Source of the DNA: Apus apus | Lineage: Eukaryota; Chordata; Aves; Apodiformes; Apodidae | DNA: 64,000 nucleotides | Direction: 5' to 3' | Assembly (NCBI RefSeq): GCF_020740795.1 | Contig: NC_067283.1 | Location: 43,699,659-43,763,658, forward strand | Position numbers and translations under genes: made by a program | Part shown: positions 19,574-34,500 of the stretch, piece by piece | Layout of the letters: every line of letters starts with the position of its first letter | Numbering within the stretch: the first letter of the stretch is position 1 | The notes under the pieces: model-generated | Databases searched by the model: none | Told to the model about the DNA's origin: nothing | The model's input: only the letters and a program-made list of their open reading frames with translations

Positions 19574-22500
19574 CTGCAATAAAGACAGAAGAGTCCTATT
19601 CCCATAGACGTTTCAGTCAAAGGAAAGAGGTTCCAAAAGCTCAATTGCTGTTGCTGGCAACTGCCCTTTAAGCTAGCAAGGATGAAACTTTAGTGTAGTT
19701 TTCAAAGATACAGAACCATTTAAAATTACTCTTTTTTTGTAGTTCCAGAGGATGCTAATACAACTGGTCACTGGGCTAAAGAAGTGAGACATGTATTAGA
19801 TGGACAGGTACAAGGACATGTGTGGTATCCATGCAGACAGCCAGTTATGGGATTTTCTGTGCAAGAAAGATTTAATAAAAAAAAAAAGTAAGCACTACTG
19901 TCCTAATTCCTAGAATTAGCCTCTCATCTTAGCCAAATCCTAGGATGTTATTTAGTTCAGGCAAGCAAAAAACCCCACAAAGAGTGCCACAGATATGGAT
20001 AAAGAGGAGGCCAGGGTAAAGTTCCAAAAGCAGGAAATCTTTTATTTTGTGGTTGGTTTTGCGCCTGGAAATGAATCAGCACAAGGCTCTTTTATTTAAA
20101 AAATAAACATAAGTGGAAAATTATTTAACAAAAGCAAAAAGGTTACATTTGTATTTGTTCCATGGTCCTCCTGCATTGCTAATTTGAGCAAGTGTTTATC
20201 AATTTTCCACTGCTTTTTTCATTAAATCATCATCCTGCCACTTGGTAAGTACAGGATCAGAGGGTGAAGATAGTGACCCTTGTCCTCCTCCCATGTTCCC
20301 AGACTCCAATAATGATTTGTCTATTTATGTAAAACATATAAACAAACAATTTCCTCCTACAAATTAAATTTCTACTCCTAAAAAAATATATCTATTGTTA
20401 AATATAGTGAAAAAATAAGGGCAAGCATTTCAAGAGAACCAGTGAAACTTATTAAAAGAGGGTAGCCTTGAGAGCCAGCTACAAGATACATATTTGGCTT
20501 ACACTTTATCATAGGTTTTCTTTTTCAAAGGGCTTGCACTACTTTCAAATCATTCCAGGTAGTTCTAGGGTGTGCTACAAGGCAGTCATATAGCTGAAGT
20601 TGTGTTCTTCTGCAACCAACAAGCTCTCCCAAACTCATTTGGCTTTCCATCTCTATTACAGGTTGCCCTACTGTGCTACTACAGAGTTTCTCTGAATGGC
20701 TGCCCCTAAATAGTTTGCTTAAATTTGGGAAAGCTCACTTAGGAAATCAAACTTCTTTGGTTATTCTTGTATAAAAAGTGTCATGATGAAGTTGAGGGAT
20801 GAACTTTTAACAAATTATTTAATGTCTTTAGTGAACAGTTTCAAGCAGTCAGCTACTGGTTGTAGGAGATCATAAAGGCCTATAATATTTGGTTCTTTTT
20901 GTACCTATCTATATCCTAATACCTTTTGTTTAACTCATAAAAAGAAAGCTACAGCAGCAGGAACTGGAGTAGGTCACATAAGCAAAGAGGCAAGATGGAT
21001 GAATGTGCTTTTTCATTGCTAGGAGGGGGGAAAAGCTCTCATTATGAGGTTGAAAACTTTTGCAAGTCATCTAGCTCCAGATACTGCCCAGATAGCATTT
21101 GGTTAAGGTTCTTCTCATTGGTTATGTTTAATAATTACATTATTCTTCTAGCATAGGCAAAGAAAACCCACCCTCCGCTCTTGGGAGAAACTGTGGTGTT
21201 ATCTCTGGGGTAGCTTAGCTGACCAGTTACATTAGATATTAGTATTGTTGTTCTTCCTGGGGCAGATCTAATTAAGTGAATGCAGTCTTTCCTTTTGGAG
21301 TTTCATTATTTTCCTAGTGCAAAATCTAGGTAACAAGGTAGTAATTTTAAATAAGCCTTTTGGGTTTTCATTTTGCTCAGTATTTTCATAGTCTTAGCTA
21401 AATGTAGAAAAACATTCCTGCACATGGCTGCTCCTGTCTGCTGGGGACAATACAAGGTATATGTATATACCAAGACAAATCCACCCCAACAGGTCCAGAT
21501 TAAGAGCCCAAAGTAAGCTCTGTGTTCATTTCCCAGTAGAAGGGCTAACTATGGACACTCCTCCAGAGCTGCTAATGGCTGTCCACTACAAGACAAAATA
21601 AGGCAAGAAAATCTTATTTGGTTCCCTAGTCCACTAGTAATAGATATGACTGCTCAGAAAACAGTGGTATCATGATGTTGGCAACAGCCCTTTAAGTTAG
21701 CAAGGAGAAAACTTCAGTGCAGTATACAAAGATGATACAGGACCATTTTAAATTACCCTTTTTTGTAGTTCCAGAGGATGCTAATAAAACTGGTCACTGG
21801 CATTAAGAAGTGAGATAAAGGCTCACAATTTCTCACCGACAACTTGCCAGCATACCCTGCACTTAAAGACACTGCATAAAGATCTACAACGTTTTTGTTT
21901 GTTGGTTTTGCATGCAAGTGCTGAAGCATTTCCAAACTATATCACAGAACCATAGAACGGTTTGGGTTGGAAGGGACCTTAAAGACCATCTAGACCCAAC
22001 CCCCGTGTATGAGCAGGGACACCTCCCACTAGACCACGTTCATTGCTCAGAGCCCCATCCAACCTGGCCTTGAACACTTCCAGGAATGGGGCCTCCACAA
22101 CTTCTCTGGGCAACCTCTCCCAGTTGTCTCACCACCCCCATAGTGAATTTCCTCCTAATGTGAAGGGCCAAGGAAGGTCAGTCTGGGATAGAGTTTTAGA
22201 ATAAAGGCTCTACAGAACAGCAGAGAAGAAAAGATGGAGTTACTGAGGGGGACAGCACTTCGTGTTGTAACCAGCTAAGTTTACATAGTGGCCATGCCTT
22301 CTAATTTGGAAGCAAAGTTTTCTTAGCTGTAGCTTTAGAATGGATATATACAAGTTCATCCCAAGTACTCTGTTTTTGGGGAAAAAATGGAGGTCAGAGA
22401 GAGAGAAACACAGCTATTACCCAGGAACTGTTGTGAGCCTTTTCTCTCTGCCAAATGAAAGCCAATACCCTGTCACCATACATTCTTATCCCAGAGAACC

Positions 22501-25500
22501 AGATTACAGCACAGATGGATGTGCCAGCTGAGGATAAAAACTGCCCTAGTTGTTTCATCATCACTCACTGACTACTACCAGCTCTGCTGGTTCCCCCAGG
22601 GCTCTGCCAGCAGACAGAAAAGCAGGAGTTCTCCTGACCAGCTCAGCAGGGTTAGCTCAAACAGACTTTGACTGGTGAGGTGTTTCAGGCACCTAGAGCA
22701 AGTCACTACTTCAACAACTGGGAAAAGGCTTAAAACACAAGTATTTGACCCTATCTTAAAGCTTTTTAAAATAATCTAGGCAACATCTCCAAGTAATGCT
22801 GCAATCTCTGGAACCAGGCTGAACTTGCTACTGAGACTTGAAAAGTGGCTTTTTCTTAGGCCAAACATTTTACAACTGTTGTATTTTCGTAGGCTGCTGC
22901 ACCTCCTGTCTCCTTCTCAACTTCTTTGGATTAAAATAACAGTAAGAGGAAATTATTATTACTCACCTCCTTTTGAAAATGTATCTGTGGCCAAGTTTCT
23001 GCATCAAAGTGATAACCATGTAAAAGCAAGTAATAAATGAAATTGGCTAAAAAACAATAGGATCTAGCATGTGTTTCTTCAAATTCAGGCAGCATAAACT
23101 GGAGCTGAAAGCAAAAGGTTTTTAAAAAGCATGTCAATTATGAAAAACAAGTGCTTTTGCTTTCTATAACTAGAGAATACTTTGGATTCTAATTAGACTT
23201 TATTAGCATTTTTCAGAAACACCAAGTAGAGCTGTGGACAATTAGATACGGAAATTTAGAAAAAGAAAGACCCTGACAGTTATATAGCTTCTGTGGTAAA
23301 AAAATGAAAATAAACATAAAACTGCACAGAAAAGACTGAAGCTGTTATGGATCTTGAGTTTTTCCATGTCATGTTTACAGCATGGTTAAAACTGTGGTAG
23401 TAAACCATGGCCTCAAATCTCTAAAAGAGGACCACAGACAGAGTCAACCTGGTATGTGGTAGTGATGATGGTAAGTTACAATAGGAAACGCTAGCAACAA
23501 AATGAATGCGAACAGGGAGCCAGCTTGATGATCTGAGGTACCTCCTTGCAAATTTAAAATAGATCTGTCAATTTACTCTAGGTTCACACTAACAGAGCTG
23601 AGACCAGAACAGGGCATAAGGAATATTGTAGGACTAGAAAAATACAGAGCTAAACCTCCATTAAATAAAGATCCCTGCAAGTTACACAGAACATGTTGTA
23701 TCACACGACTGCTCTTTGTTTGTCAGCTGCGACCTGGGGTGCCCGTTTGGATCATGATAGACCCAAGAAAAGTGCTTTGATCTCCCAGTCTGATCTGGAA
23801 GTGCTGTTGCAAGTCCCAGTGTTTACAAGAAGATCAGGACCTGAATGTCACAGCAATACACAGAGAGACAGATCAAGAAAGCCAGAAAATGAAGAACTGC
23901 TGGGTGAAAGATGTTCAGAAAAGGTCATGGATTGCCAGCTGGGAACAATTTGCTTTTCTTAGCGTAAGTAATAGCAAAAAATGAGACTATGCCTTTCCCT
24001 CAGATTAACTCTGTGAGGACAATAATTAAATTTAAAAAATTGCCTTCCACCAGTAAAAGTTCCTCAGACAGCAGTGCTGTAGAGTCTCAAAATAAGTAAT
24101 TGTCTCAAAACAGCCGCCCTGACAAACCAGACATTGTGCTTGGATGGCAACCTCATTCAATAAGCCACCTTGACCCTGTTCTTGCAAGGAGAACCCCTTG
24201 TTTGGTAACCACCCTGATAAACTGGACACTGTCCTTACTTGATAAGGAACAGTGGCCAGCAAGAGAAGTCCCATGGAGGCACAGTGCTGTCTTGCAAAAG
24301 ACCAATTCCCTGTTTAAGGACACAGCACATGTGAAAACAAAGGTCATTGCTTGGTCAACCTGACTGGGGGGGAAGTGGGGGGTGGGAGAGGCAAGTGATC
24401 AGCTGGACCCCCATGCCCCACCAGCTCATTTTCAGAACATTCCTGAATGCAACTGAGTCTGCACAAAGTAGGCTGAGTCTCACCAGGAGAGGTGGGCCAG
24501 ATGCCATCAAAGAGGCAGACTCAAAATGTCCAGGGTGCGCAGCCGCCATCCAAGGACCACAACGTGATGCCGAGATTGTTTGGTGGTGATATCTTTCCTA
24601 TCCCCTCTTTCTTCATCTCTGTCTGCCCCTCTTAATCTCTCTCTGTGTCTCTCCTAATCTCTCTCTCTGTTTCTAACCTTTTTCTCGGCACATACGTGTA
24701 ATATAATTTCTATTTTTGCTAAGTTTTTCCAGTTGTAACCTATTGTTTTGAAAGTACCATTTTGCTAAGTTCTGCTGGCTGTAATCTGTTGCTTTGAGAG
24801 TGATATTGTTGTGGGGGTTGTTTGGTTTCTTTACAAGCTTTATAATCTTACTCAATTTTAAGTAAAGCAATGTTTTGTATAAGCCTCCTGGGTAATGGTC
24901 TTACTCTTAGAATACCACACAAAGAATTCCAGAGATTAATCTCACCAAACGAGTTGCTAAAAGAGATTAAGAGAGGAGGATTCGATCCGAATCTCCCTGG
25001 GTTGACCCCTCCTTCTAGGGAACTCTACCCCTGCCTACTCTGTGGAACATATCACTGTACCCACCTTGTGGGATGAGATATTTAACTTGGGCCCCCACCT
25101 CTGGGGAGCTGTGCCCACTTGGTGGGATGTGACAAGTGCTAATTCCATCTGATCAGCTCCAACTGCACTGCATCAGCTCTGTGCTACTGTGTGCTCACAG
25201 ATAATGTAAGACACAACTGATGAGTACTAACTGCTTTGAATACATAGTAATATTGCTGATAATGTGAGATTGAAGTGTGGTTTTAATGAATGTCAGTCCA
25301 GCTGAGTTTTGTTTTAAAACCTAAACTGATCTACCCTATCAGCCTTCTAAAAAAATTCCACCAGGGCAATCTCTAGTTCCCTGAAATGCATAAATTCATA
25401 TTCACATATATTCAGTTGCAACAGCCCTTACTACCTCTGTGACATCAGCTGTAGAAAGCTCAAAGATAAAAAGAGGGAAATGCACACACTGCTTGGCCAC

Positions 25501-28500
25501 ATTTCAATATAGGCCAGAAACTCATCTTAGAATCAAGCGGAATGAAAATTCCAAACTTAGTCTGAGTTTTAAGCATGCTAGAATTACTACATGGTTTGAA
25601 GCTCAGTGGGAAAACAAACGTTGAGGTTGATACAGACCTTCTGAAAAGCTCTGAATACTTGTCCAATCTTTTTGTCCCTTTTACAGATACAGGAGAAAAT
25701 AGAAAAAATTAGAAAAAAAACTGCAAGCAACCCACTTACCTGTGCCCAGCTCCGTGAACAGAAAAACCACACACTTGAATTGAAGTCAGCTAGGGAGAAG
25801 TGCCCAGATAAATTCAAAGCATTCATTGTATAGTAGAATCCTGAGAAAGCCTACAGAAGAGGAGTAGATGACAGGCCAGTTACTTTCAGAACTACAGGAA
25901 TCAAAAGCAAGCAAGCTCACAAAGAAATGCTGCGTTTGCAAACCTACCACAAAATTCCCTTTAACTTTGGGCTGATGGATTTCATTAAACAGACAGTATT
26001 CTCTGTCTCTGCAAGCAGTGAAGTTAAACAATAAAGAAACCATCTCCTGGCACAGACTTGGGTCTCCTGTTCCATGGAAGTTCACACGCCGGTTTGGGTA
26101 ATAATTTGCTGGTCTCACAGACTGTGTACAAAGGCTTCCAGAGAAGTACTTCATTGTTAATGCAGTACTGTAATTCTGAGGGTAACATGGATTATCCACA
26201 TTAGAACTGCTGTTTGATTTCTGGAAGAAAATAAATAAATAAATAGAACCCTCCTAGCAATAAAGGCCACCCAAAAGAAAGACAGACCTAATTTGAATTC
26301 ACAGAAACTTCTTCCTCAAAAAAACATCGGCAAGATCATTAAAACACTACCAGGGCTAGTTTGGCTTCTTTGTCAGATGGTACAAAACTCTCACTACTTT
26401 TTAAGAAATACAAAGAACTATGAAACCTAAGTGCATTTGCCCACAACTAATCGCAACATAGGTCTTGCCAGGGTCTCCAAGCCCCACCAAAGGGAAGCCA
26501 ACACAAGCCTAAGAACCTGCTCAGACAATTACTGAACACCTGCAAAAGCAACATCACAAAGGGTCCTAAACACACCTGGAACAGCAATGCTAAAAGCCTT
26601 TTCTCAGCTTCATCTCTCCCATAGCACTGGAAGCTGTGAGTGTAGACATTGTAGTTGTAACCATACAACTTCACTTGCAAGGTGCTGTTGAAATTATCCT
26701 GAGAGGCCTCTGGAATAAACGAAATTTGAGCAGAAGCTCCTCCAAGATCCAGTGCACCCACAGTTTCTTTTCTGTAAGGATGGACCCACATCCTCCAAAG
26801 GTTTCTCTACATGTAAAAATAAAAACAAGGCTAATTAGAAATATCATCTGCTTGTTCTCCCTCTTCAAGCTTTCCTACCGTTTACTTAACTTTTTGAGAT
26901 CACCCTCCTCCCCCCAACTGTGTCCTGCACCCGTTAAAAAAAAAATCTTAGTTCTCAGGAAAACATGGAGATGTTTTTTACATAAGAGGGATGTACTTTC
27001 ACAGAGTGAAATGATATTGAAAGATGGCAAAAGAAATGCAGCATAGCTTTTGACTCAGAGGCAGCACAATGATCAAAACACAGGACTATCCAGATCAATA
27101 TCTGTACTAGAATACAGGGAACTGAAGTCCAGATATCCATGAGATCTTGAAGAAATCTGGATTAAAACATTATGAAGATTCGCTTGTTTCAAGTCAAGAT
27201 GGATTATTAAAGGGATAGCATACTAAGAAATCACACAGAAAAAGAGTGAAAACAGACTGGAAGACACAAGTCAAATGAAAGCTCCATCACAGTAAAAAAA
27301 GATCCCTAATCTGCACATTTCCTTCACTGAAACTGCAGTGACAATAAATCTGATCCATTCAACTGGCATTTTTCCCTATTACCCAAAACATCCTTCAAAA
27401 TTCTGTATTTCACCTACATAGTCACAGTGGAGAATATAGCTTTTGTATTATTATTCATTTCAGTATTAACTGTAGTATTATGTACTGAACATGACCACAT
27501 GAATGTAAACACAAGAAGGTAAAAGAAACTTTATGGACTAGGAAATATACAAGAAAATTCTACAATGAAAGATTCGTATTAACAGCCCCTAACAGAATTT
27601 GACTCAGTCAATTGTCACAAGAATGGTGAAAAGTTTCTCTCTCCTGCTAGTGATATTTCACACGACTCTATACTAAAACGGCTCCACATGGACTTGCAGT
27701 CCCTTCAGTAGTCCTTTTAAATCTGCCATGTGGGACTTGATCTTTGGATGATTAAAATTAATGTGTAGAACACTGACATCACCCTGAAGGACATTACGTC
27801 AGTTTTGTTGCAAGAAATGCACACAATGAGAAAAACTCTTCCAGAACGTGTGATTTCAACACCATTTTTCGTAACTTTGCAACACATTCACCATGACCTA
27901 TCAGTGAAATCATCAGCAACTAATTCCTACTAATTGATCACCATGATCTAACAGGAACTGTTCAACCACGACAGCTAACAATACCCAGGGGTTTGGTTGA
28001 AAATTTCTTTCAACCTAGTGAGACTATCTGGAAGAAGTTCAGTTAATGCTAAGGGCAGCACACTGATGCCATGAATGCAGATGAACAGGAACAGTTGCTG
28101 ATCAGCTTGGCACAGCTTTTACTGGGAATTAAATTATACAGGATATATATCTAAAAAGGGATCTCCCAACACATTTGACTCCTTCTCTGCTATGAGGCTC
28201 CCGCCTGACTGTATTCTGGGTTCAAGGACAGCATAGGTGTCTTTATATTGGCACCACTTTGTCTGCACAAGACAGTTGGTATCACGGCCCACTCCTCACA
28301 GCCCTCAGCTTTTCAGCACTATTGGAATGAATTGTGTCTGAGTGATTTCTGGCTCAGCCGAGGCACATTTGGCCACAGCAACTTAATCACCTTCACTGCT
28401 TCAAACAGTCTTGTCCGCTTAGGACAAGTGAGCCAACACTGCAAAACAAGTTGGAGACTCCTAAGCTGTGCAGATCCTTCACCAGTAGAGCTGCAGGGAC

Positions 28501-31500
28501 AGCAACCACCTGAGGAAGTGACAGCAAACATCTGCAGTTGGCACCACTGACAAGACAATCAACACCTGTCACACAACATACCAATGCATTTAAGAGCAAT
28601 GGAACTCCTGTTTCTAGGTAAGGCATCCGATGCCATTTAGGGAAGAGCCCTGTTTTTGTGGATCAACAATTTTACCTGTGCCTTAATGCATTCCTGTAGC
28701 ATCATATTCTTTGATTAATGTTTGCTTTGTTCTATTACTGCCACAAAAAGACCCTGTCATATATTTCAGTGAAAAATGGAAGTTATAGCTATGATGTGTT
28801 AACAGGCATATCCCCTCAAACTTCTCATTTACAAGAAACAGTGGGGGGGACAAAAAAACAACAAACATGCAGTTTTTTCCACACACCTCTAAGAAATTGC
28901 CCATTAAATAGTTGGCTGTTATCCATCCATACACCCCTTCCTCTGGCCCAGTTATGATTTGTGCACCCCTAAATTCAAAAGGTTGTGTTCTGAAGTAGTT
29001 TTGAATGGTTGCAAGGACTTCATTGGCTGCCGATTCATTTTGCAACCTAAGCAATTCACAAAACATGAGACACTGAGCATCTGGAAAGGCAATTACATGT
29101 GTATTGTTCACTGGCTAGCAATTCAAGAAAACTACAATCACCTAATAAAAAAACAGACATTGTTTCCCTAAAAGCAAAGCTTATTTTAGGGAACAGCCAA
29201 GTATCCAGCACCGTTTCAGCAAGCAACTCCCTCATGATGTACAAACTTCACTCTTTATCATACAAGTCCATGGGTGGTTTTTTTTTTATATATACTTTTC
29301 TTTTCCGTAAACTGATTGCTTATATGACAGCCACTGGTTAAAACAGGCCCAGAGACTTTCTTCCCACTCTGTTTAGCCACAGAACAAACATAAAAAGCCA
29401 GTTTGTGCCAGGGCTAAAGCCACAGACAGACCCCAAAAGCCACATTACACCACATTCACACTCAGAAAACTCTGCAGTGTTTTGCTTTAACCTGCCTTTT
29501 CTGCCCACAGCTATGCACAAACATTATCTGTTTACCTAACACTGAATTTTAAGACAGATTTGGAAGAGAAAAGTAGACTCTTTGTCTTCTCCAGAATAAA
29601 GCAAGCATTTCTTTTCAATATGGCATAATAAAGGATTTTTATACAGCCCCACTTTCCCTGCAGAAAAAGTTAATTAAATTAAATTGGCTGGGCTCCATTT
29701 CCTTCTGAGATGGCCAATTTCCAATGGATAAAAATGTGTCCAGTACATTTTTCACATTCTGTTTTCACAGACTGCTATGCTAGTATGCATAGAGAGGAGT
29801 TCAAGTTTCTGCCATACCTCAGTAGTCTCATACCAGCTGTAGCCCCCAGATAAACAGAAGTGGTTTTATGCAAGTGAACTGGTATTCTCTCCTTGACTTC
29901 ATTCAGACACTCGTCAAAGGGTTTGGCAAGAGCTCCAGGGTCACTCTCATAGCTGGATATACCAGGGCCTAAAAGAGAACAAGCAGATTCATTTAATTCT
30001 GCTTTGCCAACTACAAATGAGCCCTATTAGCAAACAGGTAATGAGAGAAAGAGATTTCCCCCTTCCCTCCTGTAACTCCAAACAAGGACAGGATGGTTGA
30101 AAATGATGAGTGCTTAAGGAATAAACAATGTAGTGACACTCCCAGCTATGCGAGACAGAGAAGATACCTGCAAACTGTTTGTCTGCATTTCTGAGTGTAA
30201 ACATATAAACCTATAGCACCATATGTAGAGTGAGATATAGAGTATAACCATGTAACAACACAATGACAGCGGTGCTATATTAATGATAAGAGGTTTATTC
30301 ATGGCAGATGCTGTAGAAAGTACTATGTCTAATGGATGCACAATTTCTCTGGTATGCGAAAGAACGGGAAACCCATCCTTCCACAACCTAAGACAAAGAC
30401 TTCCTACTCTGGTTTGTCACAACTGTTGAGCACATCATGGCCCCACTACAACTCACTACTTTCAACTGATAGTAAAATAATAAGCTTCTGCAAGGAATTA
30501 CAGGCAAAATGTTAAGATGTACACAAATGGCTCTTGAATTCATACAGGTCCAAGACTAGGCTGGTACACGAACTACTAAGTGTTTCACAGCTTTCCAAAC
30601 TTCCAAAGCCTTGAAACAGGAATGCAAGTTACAACATTCTGCATAAGGCACAACTATTGGAATAATTAACATTAAGGTCTTACTTCCCTTGCTCAACAAT
30701 CCAAGCACCAGCAGGACCTCAATTTGTTCAGGCTCACCTTGGGCATGACCAAAACCATTCCTTACTAACATTTCCTAGCTGAGGAACTTGCACAAGGACA
30801 AATCCAGGCATTCCCATGAAGCCACTGCCCCACAGAAAACAGCTCCACCAGAACTCCATCTAGTTCTCCTGTAACAGCCATATCTCTCACAACCTGATCC
30901 CAACCTAACCAAAAAGTCTCTCTCGCAGAGTTAAAATGATTAACCATTTGTGTTCAGCCACACTGAACTGATAAAACCAGAAGAAAAAATATGTAAGACT
31001 TTACAGACTCCTCATTCCACCACTCCCATTTCCACACTATGAATTTAAACAAACATTACCATGTCACCATTAGACGTTCACAGCCCTAGTTTGGAATAAG
31101 ACTTCCAAAAGTCTTAAGGCTAGCATAGGTGGGCATGAAGCTGGCAGTAAAGTTCTTACCGGAGGAAAACAGAGCAGCAGCAACTGCTGCTCTGTATCCT
31201 CAGCAGCTGCAGTTGCCTCACACACCCCTTGGCGGCAGCAACCTCTGTCTCCCAGTGTTCAGACTGAGCAGGTCACAAGGTGATGAACATTTTGTTCGGA
31301 CGATTACCTGCTTTGCCGATGCTTAGAGCCTGACCAGGACAGACTAACTGCACTATATAGAAAGAGTTTTGGTTTGGGGCTGGCTCCTGCACACAGAAGC
31401 AGAGGTATCTTATAACGGCAGAAATTAAATAATAAAACCACCCCAGAACTTGCAGAGTAGTTGACCATTTGACTTCCAAGTTCCTAAGTATTGGAAAGTC

Positions 31501-34500
31501 TGCCCCTCAGTATGCCCAGAACCATCTCCCAGTTTAAGTGATTAAGCCTATGTGGTTAGAGGGTCATTAGAGAAACACTGGCAGATGTGTTCACCACTGT
31601 CCCCCACAACTTACAGGACCTCTCCCATGGGCCCTCTGTCTCCTCCAGTGCAGAGTCAACCAAGAATGGAGCCGTGAACCCTGCTGATTTTGTACAATGG
31701 AGGATAAGGAGTATTTTGGCTGACCACAGTTAAGGCCTCTCTGAACCTGAACAGTTCACAGCAATTTGAACTCCTCCCTTTCATGATTTTTTGTTTTCCC
31801 TGGAGGCAAAACAAAACCCAAACCTATTAAATTCACAAAGTACTCTTCTGTCATTTTTTAAGGAGGAGAATTAACAGTTTCTCTGTTTTTTCTCACACAA
31901 GAATTCCTAAAAGCAATATTCCTAATGAGCCAAGACAGGAGTTAGCAGAGTGTACCCCTCATCTGAGCAGGCTGGCCACCATTCTCACAGCCTGCAAGGA
32001 CACATCATAAGGCACATGACAATGCATTGCTACTGTGCACATTACACTTGCTTTCCTCTCCTTCTTCTAAAATTCCTAAAAATGTCCACACGTATATTTA
32101 ATGCTGAAGACAGAAATGTTGGTGCTGTTAAGAAACTAATGCCCTCTACTCATCTAGTTACTCAAGGACTCTATGGCTACATCTCCAACATCTATTTCCA
32201 GACACAACGAGGGATGCAGGATTTTGTGTGATCATGACAGAGAGAAGGGAAAAATCTTCCTTGAAGGCCACAGTTACTACCAGAGATCAACACAAGCTGC
32301 ACCGAGACTTCCTGAGTTGTCTCACCTTCTTCTCGTGCCTAACTTGCAAACCAAGACTAGTACACTAAACAAACTGCTGAAGTCAGTATCTTAGAGGATA
32401 ATCTACAGCTCATTTAACTCAGACTAGCAGAATTTACCAAGTTTGACTTCCTGCAGAAATCCCTTATGGAGTCGCTACTGTTTAATAACGTGGATTTCTC
32501 TCCCCTGCCAGGCCACCTGTCTTCATAAAATGTGTGGAATTTTGGTATCTTTGAAAGCTTAGTCAAATGTCACTGATGTTGACCAAGAGACTCAAAAGCT
32601 CTTATGAAGGAATCCAGAACAAGCTATTAGAAAATATACTTATCCATATCAGAATGTGAGCAAATGTCAGTCTAGTCTAGCAGCCTCTCTCTGAATCAGT
32701 GCAAAACCTCAAACAAAAGACAAGGCAGATGGTACTTGTCGTGGGACATCTTCTAGCAGTGCACAACTACAGGTCTTCCTGAGACAAAGGCCAGACCTGC
32801 ATATTTGATAAAACTATGGCATCCTGTCTGGCACAGTTCTGCAGTTTAGCTATTTTAATTGATAATTTCATTAGACACTTCCTAGTTCTGTAGCATGGAG
32901 AAGCTCTTCTTCTGTAATTTCCCCTCAGTTGCCTCTTTTCAAGTAATGACAGAGCAATTCCTAATGAACTGCATTTGCCTTGTTTCTCTTGGAAACCTGA
33001 CTCAAACAGCAGAGTTGCTTTTCTTTAAATGTCACTAAGACTTCTGAAAAATAAATACTAACTTATCAGACTCCTGTAGCATAGCCAACACCCATTTTTG
33101 TCTCCATCACAATTAAAGACAACCGTCTAGCAAAGGCTGCATCCCCATTCTTCTCAAAGACTTCTTACTCCAAGCTATTTTAAAATATATTTTATACTTG
33201 CCTTTTAAAACACATTATTTCAGGGGACAAGGACTAAACATTAACAGGGCCTGATATTCTTTAGGTCAAATTCTGTCTGCAGCAATCATGCACTGCAATG
33301 GAAGTTTAGTTAAAATTTCTTCTCTCCTTTGCAGGTTAGGGCACCCTGTGTAGCAGGATGCTCAGCAGGACTGATGCTGACAGATACAGACATAGCCTTA
33401 ACAGTTCTTCCTCCCCAGGACTGAAATGGGAAGACAGTAGAAAAAAAACAATATAGGCTTCCAGATAATCTCTCCTTGGAGTCTTGAAAGAAACAAGACA
33501 GTTCAATTTGAGCTCACCTTTCACATTACATTTGAAGGTTTGGCTTACTACTCCTGTGTCATTTTCTTTTTCTGCTGGCCATTCATAGACAAAGACTGTA
33601 GTTCGAGAGGATCCAGCATCCAGCACTATTCCATACTGGAGAGAAAAAATAATACATTAGATCAGGAAACAAGCAGTGACAGCTTAAAGGCCCATATGCA
33701 GCTGTGCTTCTTTGCACCATCAAACACTTTAGAACATGTATGCACAGTGTATTTATAAGAGAGATTAATTCTAGTGTTAGGCACTTGGCATGAATCCAAC
33801 AGCCAAACACAGAATGAATCTGGCTGCAAAACAAAAAACATACTACGTATCTTCAGTAATTAATTCAGTGGGGATGTAGAATGTTCATCTCCTATCACCA
33901 TCAAGTTGAAAATCCACACTGACATATAGATAACACTGCATTAGGACCTGATTTTCCAGCAAGTTCATTTCCCATTATCCCAGCCTCCCAGACAATTGAG
34001 TTTGATACCTAAGCACAGACATTAGATTCAAGGCAGCCCAAGGGATCCATAAAACTATGACCAAAGAGATAAAGTACATAATTATCCACGGTGAGAATGA
34101 TGTAAACAAATCTGGTTCTTTTCTAATTGCCCCATAAACCTCTCTCTTTGAGTGGTTTAGGCAGTCCACCTGAGAGTTTGCCACTGAAAACAGGCTGCCA
34201 GAGCGTGAGACAACAAAGAGGGAAAGAGAATCAACATCACCTTATGTTTATTTATTAAATAAATTATAAATATTTAATTGACTTGCCCCAGCTCACTTGG
34301 ACTCTGTGGAATTAAAGCACAGGTTTCTCCATCTCATTCTACTGTTCACCAGACCAGTTTTTCCCCTTCTCCATCTTTTCTAACAGCTGAAACTGTAGTA
34401 ACTGGCAAGGCAAATGGCATGAAGGATAGAAAGCTGCAGTTTTGCTTATCCTCTTAAATGATCCTTGAAAGTACATTTAGCTGCCCCCCTCTTCTGAAGC

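Noticed and set aside
24975-25000. tRNA T-loop-like 'gattcgatccgaatc'
   Set aside because: There is no matching D-arm, anticodon arm or acceptor stem around it. It lies inside the solo LTR.
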